Position numbers and translations under genes: made by a program. A DNA stretch of 64,000 nucleotides from positions 1 to 64,000 of the forward strand of contig NZ_JAKFUM010000002.1 of assembly GCF_021732705.1 (NCBI RefSeq). Reading direction: 5' to 3'. This DNA is from Nevskia sp. Lineage in GTDB: Bacteria > Pseudomonadota > Gammaproteobacteria > Nevskiales > Nevskiaceae. Of the stretch, positions 44,045 to 50,762 are shown one piece after another; the stretch's first letter is position 1, and the number at the start of each line of letters is the position of its first letter. The notes below the pieces were generated by a model that saw only the letters and a program-made list of their open reading frames with translations, did not search any database and was not told the origin of the DNA.

Positions 44045-44122
44045 TGATGGCATCCGAATTTCGAGCTTTTTTATAGAAATCATGGCTACTACAGTGTTCG
44101 CACACCTACCGGAGATCACGCC

Positions 44123-44845
44123 ATGAATCAGATTCGACTCGCCAGCGACCGCGGCCACGCCCAGCACGGCTGGCTCGATTCGCATCACAGCTTTTCGTTC
44201 GGCAGCTACTTCGACCCCGAGCACGTCGAATACGGCCCGCTGCGGGTGATCAACGAGGACCGCGTGCAGCCCGGCAACGGCTTCGGCACCCATGGCCATC
44301 GCGACATGGAAATCATCAGCTACGTGCTGGCCGGCGAACTCGCCCATCAGGATTCGCTCGGCAACGGCTCGGTGATCCGCCCGGGCGACGTGCAGCGGAT
44401 GAGCGCCGGCACTGGCGTGCGCCACAGCGAGTTCAACCCGTCGCAGACCGATCCCGTCCACTTCCTGCAGATCTGGATCCAGCCGAGCCAGACCGGCATC
44501 GCGCCGAGCTACGAGGAAAAGCGCTTCGACGACGCCGACAAGCGCGGCCGCCTGCGCCTGATCGCCTCGCCGGATGCCGCCGACGGCTCGGTGCTGATCC
44601 ATCAGGACGCCCGGCTGTACGCCGGCCTGTTCGATGGCCGCGAGGCCGCGACCCTGATGCTCGCCCCCGGCCGCCGCGCCTATGTCCACGTGGCGCGCGG
44701 CGCGATCCGCGCCAACGGCGTGCGGCTTGCGGCCGGCGATGCGCTGAAGGTCGCTTCGCTCGACGAAGTCGGCCTGAGCGATGGCGAGCACGCCGAAGTG
44801 CTGGTCTTCGACCTGCCGGGCGAACAACCGACCCGCCGCAACTGA
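44123..44845 (+). CDS. Pirin family protein (YhhW/quercetinase-like)
   Basis: This 240-residue bicupin resembles E. coli YhhW, a metal-dependent quercetin 2,3-dioxygenase in vitro. The N-terminal cupin has the metal ligands in FGTHGHRDMEIISYVLAGELAHQD (two histidines) and in GVRHSEFNP (histidine and glutamate). The second cupin lacks obvious ligands, as usual. A GGAG Shine-Dalgarno precedes the ATG. It is the first gene of a co-directional run of seven genes, and its product may act as an oxygenase on an aromatic compound or as a redox-sensing co-regulator. Confidence 0.9.
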   Translation: MNQIRLASDRGHAQHGWLDSHHSFSFGSYFDPEHVEYGPLRVINEDRVQPGNGFGTHGHRDMEIISYVLAGELAHQDSLGNGSVIRPGDVQRMSAGTGVRHSEFNPSQTDPVHFLQIWIQPSQTGIAPSYEEKRFDDADKRGRLRLIASPDAADGSVLIHQDARLYAGLFDGREAATLMLAPGRRAYVHVARGAIRANGVRLAAGDALKVASLDEVGLSDGEHAEVLVFDLPGEQPTRRN

Positions 44846-44861
44846 TCCACCCGCCGCACCG

Positions 44862-44882
44862 CACCACCACCATCACCATCAC
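44862..44882. repeat. CAC/CAT triplet run in an untranslated gap
   Basis: Seven consecutive CAC or CAT triplets lie between the pirin stop and the next gene, immediately before its Shine-Dalgarno GGGAG. The run is not in an open frame. It gives an unstructured, G-free leader before the ribosome-binding site. Confidence 0.5.
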
Positions 44883-44898
44883 CGAAGGGAGAACCGCC

Positions 44899-45603
44899 AT
44901 GTCAAACCTCACCACCCTCGCCAAGCGCTCCGAGAAGGGCCTGCTGACGCCGGACAACTGCGTGCTCGCGATGATCGACCTGCAGCCGCAGATGCTGTTC
45001 GGCGTCTCCAGCCACGATCGTCAGACGATCATCAATAACAATGTCTTGCTGGCCAAGGCCGCGCAGGTCTTCGGCGTTCCGGTCGTGCTGTCGACCGTCG
45101 AGAGCAAGGCCTTCAGCGGCAACACCTGGCCGCAGCTGCTGGCCGCGCTGCCCGGCGTCGAGCCGATCGAGCGCAGCTCGATGAACTCCTGGGATGACGC
45201 CAACTTCGTCGCCGCGATCGAGAAGACCGGTCGCAAGAAGATCGTGCTGACCGGCCTGTGGACGGAAACCTGCGTCGCGCTGCCGACGATCCAGGCGATC
45301 CACGATGGCTACGAGGTCTACGTTGCCGAAGACTGCTGCGGCGACGTCAGCCTGCTGGCCCACGACAACGCGATGAAGCGCGTCTATCAGGCCGGTGCGA
45401 AGCCGGTGACGGCGCTGTCGACCCTGCTGGAGTGGCAGCGCGACTGGGCCCAGCGCGACACCTACGACGCGGTGATGGACATCGTGAAGACCCACAGCGG
45501 CGCGTATGGCGCCGGCGTCGAATACGCCTACACCATGGTTCATGGCGCGCCGCCGACCGTGCTCGCCCCGTACCGCGTGCCGGCCCCGGCCGCGCACGGC
45601 TGA
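44899..45603 (+). CDS. Isochorismatase-like cysteine hydrolase (YcaC-like)
   Basis: The 234-residue hydrolase has the catalytic aspartate in VLAMIDLQPQM near the N-terminus, a lysine in VESKAFSG, and the nucleophile cysteine in TGLWTETCVALPTIQ. This is the Asp-Lys-Cys triad of the isochorismatase-like superfamily, close to E. coli YcaC. Such enzymes cleave amides or related bonds. A GGGAG Shine-Dalgarno lies upstream. The gene is second in the pirin operon, and its substrate is probably shared with the amidohydrolase encoded two genes downstream. Confidence 0.9.
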   Translation: MSNLTTLAKRSEKGLLTPDNCVLAMIDLQPQMLFGVSSHDRQTIINNNVLLAKAAQVFGVPVVLSTVESKAFSGNTWPQLLAALPGVEPIERSSMNSWDDANFVAAIEKTGRKKIVLTGLWTETCVALPTIQAIHDGYEVYVAEDCCGDVSLLAHDNAMKRVYQAGAKPVTALSTLLEWQRDWAQRDTYDAVMDIVKTHSGAYGAGVEYAYTMVHGAPPTVLAPYRVPAPAAHG

Positions 45604-45683
45604 GCCGGACTGCCGCGGACGACCGGCGCGCAGCGTCGATCGTCCGCGTACCGACGCCGCCCCACGAATCTGGAGACGCCGCC

Positions 45684-45959
45684 ATGAAGATGTATCTGCT
45701 GTCGCTGGGCGCCGGCCTGCTGGTCGGTGCGATATACGCGCTGCTGAACGTGCGCTCGCCGGCCCCGCCGGTGATCGCGCTCGTCGGACTGATGGGCATC
45801 CTGCTCGGCGAGCAGGCGGTGCCGCTGGTCAAGCGGGTGCTGGTCGCGAAGGAGCCGGTCACCGTCGGCTGGGTCAAGGCGCAGTGCGGCGAGCATGTGT
45901 TCGGCGAACTGCCGGGCAAGGCCACCGTCAAGCCGCGCGCACAGGGAGACGCCGCATGA
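45684..45959 (+). CDS. XapX domain small membrane protein
   Basis: This 91-residue protein has two hydrophobic helices, LLSLGAGLLVGAIYALLNV and PPVIALVGLMGILLGEQAVP, which match the XapX (DUF1427) domain. A short soluble tail follows. A GGAG Shine-Dalgarno precedes the ATG. It overlaps the start of the amidohydrolase gene by four bases (ATGA). XapX proteins recur beside isochorismatase-like and pirin genes but have no known biochemical role. It is probably an inner-membrane subunit. Confidence 0.85.
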   Translation: MKMYLLSLGAGLLVGAIYALLNVRSPAPPVIALVGLMGILLGEQAVPLVKRVLVAKEPVTVGWVKAQCGEHVFGELPGKATVKPRAQGDAA

Positions 45960-47824
45960 ACGCCGTGCCCCCGGTCAAGGCCGAGATGATCGTCCGCAAC
46001 GCGCGGATCACCACGCTCGATCGCCAGAAGCCGCAGGCCACGGCGCTGGCGATCGCCGAGGGCCGCTTCGTGGCGGTCGGCACCGACGAGGAGGTGATGG
46101 CGCTGGCCGGTGCCGGCACGCAAGTGATCGATGCCGGCCAGCGGCGGCTGATCCCCGGGCTGATCGATTCGCACATCCACGTCATCCGCGGCGGCCTGAA
46201 CTACAACCTCGAGCTGCGCTGGGATGGCGTGCCGTCGCTCGCCGATGCGATGCGGATGCTGCGCGAGCAGGTGGCCCGCACGCCGGCGCCGCAGTGGATT
46301 CGCGTGGTCGGCGGCTTCAGCGAATGGCAGTTCGCCGAGCGCCGCCTGCCGACGCTCGACGAATTGAACGCCGCGGCACCGGACACGCCGGTGTTCATCC
46401 TGCATCTCTACGACCGCGCGCTGCTCAACGCCGCCGCGCTGCGCGCCGCCGGCTACACCCGCGACACGCCGAATCCGCCCGGCGGCTGGATCGTCAAGGA
46501 CCACCGCGGCGAACCGACCGGCCTGCTGCTCGCCGAACCGAACGCGCTGCTGCTGTATTCGGCGCTGGCCAAGGGACCGAAGCTGCCGGTGGAGTATCAG
46601 AAGAACTCGACGCGCCACTTCATGCGCGAACTGAACCGGCTCGGTGTCACCAGCGTCGTCGATGCCGGCGGCGGCTTCCAGAACTACCCGGACGACTATC
46701 AGGTCATCGAGGACCTGCACGCCGCCGGCGAACTGACGCTGCGCATCGCCTACAACCTGTTCACCCAGAAGCCGAAGGAAGAAGTCGCCGACTTCACGAA
46801 GTGGGCGACGATGGTCAAGCCGGGTCAGGGCGATGCGATGTACCGCCACAACGGTGCCGGCGAAATGCTGGTGTTCTCAGCGGCGGATTTCGAGGACTTC
46901 CGCCAGCCGCGCCCGGAACTGCCGCCCGGCATGGAACCCGACCTCGAGGCGGTGGTGCGAGTGCTGGTCGCCAACCGCTGGCCGTTCCGTCTCCATGCGA
47001 CCTACGACGAATCGATCGCCCGCGCACTGAGCGTGTTCGAGAAGGTCGACGCGGAGCTGCCGTTCGACGGCCTGCACTGGTTCTTCGATCACGCCGAAAC
47101 GGTCAGCGACCGCAACATCGCGCGCATCGCCCGGCTGGGCGGCGGCATCGCGATCCAGCACCGCATGTCCTACCAGGGCGAGTACTTCATCGAGCGCTAC
47201 GGCACGAAGGCCGTCGAACGCACGCCGCCGTACAAGCGGATGCTGGAGATGGGCGTTCACGTCGGCGCCGGCACCGATGCCACCCGCGTGGCCAGCTACG
47301 ACCCGTGGAATGCGCTGTGGTGGCTGACCACCGGCAAGACCGTCGGCGGCACGCGAATGTATCCGCCGGCCCACCTCGTCGACCGCGAGACGGCGCTCGG
47401 CTTGTACACGAAGGCCAACGCCTGGTTCTCGAACGAGGAAGGCGCCAAGGGCCAGATCAAGGTCGGCCAACTGGCCGATTTCGCGCTGCTGTCGGCCGAC
47501 TACTTCAGCGTGCCGGAAGACCAGATCCGCCAGCTGGTGTCGGTGCTGACCGTCGTCGGCGGCAAGCCGGTCTACGGCGACGACGCGTTCAAGCCGCTGG
47601 CACCGATCCTGCCGCCGGCGATGCCGGACTGGTCGCCGGTCAACTTCGGCAGCGGCTACTTCAAGCCCGATCGCGAAGCGCTGCACGCGAAGGCGCAGGC
47701 GAGCTGCGGCTGCGCGTCGAGCTGCCAGGTCCACGGCCATGCCCACGGCCGTGCCGACACCACCGCAACCGACGACCCGCGCGGCTTCTGGGGCGCGCTC
47801 GGCTGCTCGTGCTGGGCATTCTGA
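45956..47824 (+). CDS. YtcJ-type amidohydrolase with Cys/His-rich C-terminal tail
   Basis: This 622-residue metal-dependent hydrolase belongs to the amidohydrolase_3 (YtcJ) family. Zinc ligands are visible in LIPGLIDSHIHV (HxH), with further histidines in RLHATYDES, FFDHAE and AIQHRMS, and the catalytic aspartate in GAGTDATR. The last 40 residues are unusual for the family: SCGCASSCQVHGHAHGR and finally GCSCWAF hold six cysteines and three histidines and look like a metal-binding tail. The start is fixed by the ATGA overlap with the XapX gene; the frame is open upstream but only as a shadow. The substrate is unknown. Confidence 0.9.
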   Translation: MNAVPPVKAEMIVRNARITTLDRQKPQATALAIAEGRFVAVGTDEEVMALAGAGTQVIDAGQRRLIPGLIDSHIHVIRGGLNYNLELRWDGVPSLADAMRMLREQVARTPAPQWIRVVGGFSEWQFAERRLPTLDELNAAAPDTPVFILHLYDRALLNAAALRAAGYTRDTPNPPGGWIVKDHRGEPTGLLLAEPNALLLYSALAKGPKLPVEYQKNSTRHFMRELNRLGVTSVVDAGGGFQNYPDDYQVIEDLHAAGELTLRIAYNLFTQKPKEEVADFTKWATMVKPGQGDAMYRHNGAGEMLVFSAADFEDFRQPRPELPPGMEPDLEAVVRVLVANRWPFRLHATYDESIARALSVFEKVDAELPFDGLHWFFDHAETVSDRNIARIARLGGGIAIQHRMSYQGEYFIERYGTKAVERTPPYKRMLEMGVHVGAGTDATRVASYDPWNALWWLTTGKTVGGTRMYPPAHLVDRETALGLYTKANAWFSNEEGAKGQIKVGQLADFALLSADYFSVPEDQIRQLVSVLTVVGGKPVYGDDAFKPLAPILPPAMPDWSPVNFGSGYFKPDREALHAKAQASCGCASSCQVHGHAHGRADTTATDDPRGFWGALGCSCWAF

Positions 47825-47826
47825 TC

Positions 47827-48543
47827 ATGACCGACACCGCCAACGTACCGATGGCCATCGTCCGTCCGGGCACCGTCGCGCCGCTGCTGAGCTTCGTCGC
47901 CGGTTATGTCGATACCGTCGGCTTCATCGCGCTGTTCGGCCTGTTCACGGCCCACGTCACCGGCAACTTCGTGCTGATCGGCGCGTCGTTCGTGCACGGT
48001 GCCGATGGCGGCGTGATCGCCAAGCTGCTGGCGCTGCCGGTGTTCATCGTCGCCGTGGCGCTGACCACGGCCTTCGTGCGCCACCGCGAACGCCGGCAGC
48101 GGCGCGCGCTGACCCCGGTGCTGTGGGCGCAGATCGTGCTGCTGGGCGGCTTCGTGATCGCGGCCGTGCTGGCGGCCCCGATCAGCGCCGCCGACGCACC
48201 CGGCGCCGTGCTCGCCGGCCTGCTCGGTGTGGCCGCGATGGGCGTGCAGAACGCGGCCTCGCGGCTGGTGTTCACGACGCTGTCACCGACCACGGTGATG
48301 ACCGGCAACGTGACCCAGGTGGTGATCGACAGCGTCGACCTGCTGCGCGGTTCGACTGCCGACACCCGGGCGTCGACGCAAGCGCGGATTCGCAAGATGT
48401 GGCCGCCCGTGCTGGCGTTCGCGATCGGTGCCGCGGCCGGTGCGGTGCTGTACGCGCTGCTCGGCATCGCCTGCCTGCTGGTGCCGATGCTGGCGATAGC
48501 CGTCGTCTCGAGGATCGCCCAGCCTGCGGGCGCGACCGCATGA
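47827..48543 (+). CDS. DUF1275 (YoaK) family membrane protein
   Basis: The 238-residue protein has about six transmembrane helices and the family hallmarks LSFVAGYVDTVGFIALFGLFTAHVTGN near the N-terminus and GVQNAASRL...SPTTVMTGNVTQ in the second half. DUF1275 proteins are thought to be small-molecule transporters or permeases but none is well characterised. The ATG is two bases after the amidohydrolase stop. In this operon it could move the pathway's substrate across the inner membrane. Confidence 0.9.
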   Translation: MTDTANVPMAIVRPGTVAPLLSFVAGYVDTVGFIALFGLFTAHVTGNFVLIGASFVHGADGGVIAKLLALPVFIVAVALTTAFVRHRERRQRRALTPVLWAQIVLLGGFVIAAVLAAPISAADAPGAVLAGLLGVAAMGVQNAASRLVFTTLSPTTVMTGNVTQVVIDSVDLLRGSTADTRASTQARIRKMWPPVLAFAIGAAAGAVLYALLGIACLLVPMLAIAVVSRIAQPAGATA

Positions 48544-48938
48544 GCCGCGCCGTGTATGCGCTGGCTCGCGGCGGGCTGTGTCTGGCCTTTGTCTACAGCG
48601 GCCTGAGCAAGCTGCTCGACTTCCCGGCAGCGATCGCCGAGCAGCAGCACTTCGGCCTGTCGCCCCCGGCGCTGTTCGCCGCCATCACCATTGCCGTGCA
48701 GCTCGGCGGCTCGGCACTGGTGCTGTTCGGGCGTGGTCTCGGCGCGGCAGCGGGTGCGCTGATGCTGGCCGGTTTCACCGTGCTGGCCACGGTCATCGGG
48801 CATCCGTTCTGGACGATGACGGGCCTCGAGCGCTTCCACAACCTCAATGCCTTCCTCGAACATGCCGGGCTCGTCGGCGGCTTCACGATCGTGGCGCTGC
48901 TGGCGCGGTCGTCGCGCATCCGCGCCACGCACGGCTGA
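48540..48938 (+). CDS. DoxX family membrane protein
   Basis: The 132-residue protein has four hydrophobic helices and the DoxX pattern LCLAFVYSGLSKLLDFPAAIAEQ with VQLGGSALVLFG and NLNAFLEHAGLVGGF. DoxX proteins are quinone-interacting redox membrane subunits, and some take part in sulfur or thiol oxidation and oxidative stress defence. The start overlaps the DUF1275 stop by four bases. It may pass electrons from an oxygenation step of this operon to the quinone pool, which is inference. Confidence 0.88.
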   Translation: MSRAVYALARGGLCLAFVYSGLSKLLDFPAAIAEQQHFGLSPPALFAAITIAVQLGGSALVLFGRGLGAAAGALMLAGFTVLATVIGHPFWTMTGLERFHNLNAFLEHAGLVGGFTIVALLARSSRIRATHG

Positions 48939-48944
48939 ATCACG

Positions 48945-50249
48945 ATGCGGATACCGCTCGCCGTGCTCGCCGTTGCGCTGCCGGCCTGCGGGCTGGCGGG
49001 AGTTCCGGACTGTTCCATCGCGCTCGATGGCAACGATCCGCAGCGATACCTGTGCTTCGGCGGCGAAGTGCGGCTGCGCTACGAGCGCCGCGGCAACGAT
49101 GATTTCGGCACTGGCGACGGCGACTCCGACGCCGCATACCTGCTGCAGCGCGTGGCCCTGCAGGCGGATCTGCACGCCAGCGCGCACTGGCGCCTGTTCG
49201 CGCAGGCGCTGTCTGCCATTCAGTACGGTGATCGCGCCACGGCATCGCCGATCAATCAAAACCCGATCGATCTCCAGCAGGCGTTCGTCGACTACGGATT
49301 CGGCGACGTCGCTGCGAGCCGCGGCAGGCTGACCGCGCGGCTCGGCCGCTTCGGCCTGAACCTCGGCTCGGGCCGGCTGGTCGCGACCCGCGCCGCACCC
49401 AACGTGCCGTACAAGTTCGACGGCCTGCAGCTGATCGCCTCGCGGGGCCGAGAGCAACTGCAGGGCTTTCTGCTGCGGCCGTCGCAGGAATCGCAGCGCC
49501 AGCTGGACGGCCAGAATGATGGCCGGAGCCTCTGGGGCCTCTACGCGACCGCGCCGACCGGCTGGCCGCTGCCGGCGACGCTCGATCTGTACTACCTCGG
49601 CGCTCGCGATGACCAGCGCCGCTATGTCCGCGGCGAGGCCGACGAGCAGCGTCACAGCATCGGCGCACGGCTGTCCGGTGATCGAGACCCCTGGCGCTAC
49701 GACTGGGAAGCCGTCGTGCAAGTCGGCCGCTTCGGGGATCAGGAGATACGGGCCTGGACGCTCGCCAGCGATACCGGCTACCGATTTCGCGGGCATCCCT
49801 GGCAGCCGCAGATCAGCCTCAAGGCCGACTATGCCAGCGGCGATGCACGCGGCACCGGCAGGCGTCTCGGCAGTTTCAATCCGCTGTACTTCCGGGCGGC
49901 GTATTTCAACGATGCGGCGCTGATCCGTCCCACCAACATCATCGACCTGCATCCGTCCCTGCAACTGAAGCCGACCCCGGCGCTGACCGCCACCCTCGCC
50001 GTCGACCTGCTGTGGCGCGCCACGACGCGAGATGGCATCTACAGCCCGGCCGGCGACGTGCTGTTGCGACCGGCGACTGGCAGCAGCCGCTGGATCGGCA
50101 CCAGCAGCGAGGCGTCGCTCAGCGGAAGTGCGGGTCGGCGCTGGGTCTGGACGCTGTCCTACGTGCACCTGTTCGCCAGCGACGCCGTGCGCACGGCGGG
50201 AGGCCGCGATGTCGACTTCCTCGGCGGCTGGGCCACCTTCAGCTGGTGA
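48945..50249 (+). CDS. Alginate-export (AlgE-type) outer-membrane porin family protein
   Basis: This 434-residue beta-barrel has a signal peptide (MRIPLAVLAVALPACGLAG). Its repeated amphipathic strands are typical of the alginate_exp family (YLCFGGEVRLRYERRGNDDF near the start, RLGRFGLNLGSGRLVATR, DLYYLGARDDQRRY, and the C-terminal GGWATFSW ending in an aromatic residue). Outside alginate producers, members are generic anion or small-organic porins. It closes the pirin operon, 6 bases after the DoxX gene, and would give the pathway an outer-membrane entry. Confidence 0.88.
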   Translation: MRIPLAVLAVALPACGLAGVPDCSIALDGNDPQRYLCFGGEVRLRYERRGNDDFGTGDGDSDAAYLLQRVALQADLHASAHWRLFAQALSAIQYGDRATASPINQNPIDLQQAFVDYGFGDVAASRGRLTARLGRFGLNLGSGRLVATRAAPNVPYKFDGLQLIASRGREQLQGFLLRPSQESQRQLDGQNDGRSLWGLYATAPTGWPLPATLDLYYLGARDDQRRYVRGEADEQRHSIGARLSGDRDPWRYDWEAVVQVGRFGDQEIRAWTLASDTGYRFRGHPWQPQISLKADYASGDARGTGRRLGSFNPLYFRAAYFNDAALIRPTNIIDLHPSLQLKPTPALTATLAVDLLWRATTRDGIYSPAGDVLLRPATGSSRWIGTSSEASLSGSAGRRWVWTLSYVHLFASDAVRTAGGRDVDFLGGWATFSW

Positions 50250-50540
50250 GCCGCTCCCGACACATCGCCGCCCTGCACGTCCACGCCGATTAGCTTTGCC
50301 CTCAGCGCGGTCGGCACGGCGGCAACAGGCTTAAGGTAGGCGCTCGCTCTGGTTCTTCGCGGCCGGCCCGCGACGCATGACTATCCAGCCGACGCAAAGT
50401 TGACCAATCGGGAACACGACAAAATCTGATGGATCACGCTGCACCGTCCTAACGGTTAGATCCGTGACGGATGCTTTTTGACCGCCGGCAGTGGCTGATA
50501 CCCGTCAAATTTGAACTGACGCTGCCCGCAGGAAGTGACA

Positions 50541-50579
50541 GACAAAAACAAAGGGGCCTACATTTTCATGTAAGCCCCT
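50541..50579 (-). terminator. Intrinsic terminator of a tRNA unit (minus strand)
   Basis: Read on the minus strand, AGGGGCTTACAT pairs with ATGTAGGCCCCT around a GAAA tetraloop, followed by TTTGTTTTTG. One pair is G-U on this strand but a mismatch on the other, which fixes the direction. It stands 24 bases downstream of a tRNA CCA end, as expected for a tRNA terminator. Confidence 0.8.
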
Positions 50580-50602
50580 GCATTTTTTTCAGCTACTTTT
50601 TT

Positions 50603-50640
50603 TGGCTGGGGGACTAGGACTCGAACCTCGATAAACAGAG
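50603..50640 (-). pseudogene. tRNA 3'-end remnant, probable integration (att) site
   Basis: On the minus strand GAGGTTCGAGTCCTAGTCCC followed by CCAGCCA reads as a T-arm, acceptor 3' strand and encoded CCA end. The expected 5' acceptor strand (a G-rich partner), D-arm and anticodon arm are absent from the next 40 bases. One T-stem pair is broken. This is what remains when DNA integrates at a tRNA 3' end. The tRNA identity is unclear; the acceptor end is glutamine-like. Confidence 0.6.
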
Positions 50641-50762
50641 TTCGATGGTTGGCCATTATCGCAGCCGGTATTCGATCGTCCGCTTTGGTGCCAATACCTG
50701 ACGCTCGGGAGTAGCAGCTTTGCGGAAGCCAGTGGTCCCGGATTGAAGTTCGGCATGGGCTT

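Larger units (their letters stand above)
50250..50762. other. Gene-free junction segment with terminator and tRNA remnant
   Basis: These 513 bases separate the porin gene from the convergent UvrA-like gene. They hold a minus-strand intrinsic terminator (50541-50579) and a tRNA 3'-end fragment (50603-50640), listed separately. The part from 50250 to 50540 is comparatively AT-richer than its surroundings and shows no gene. Confidence 0.6.

Noticed and set aside
50603-50678. Intact tRNA gene
   Set aside because: The 5' acceptor strand, D-arm and anticodon arm cannot be formed from the adjacent bases; only the 3' third matches.
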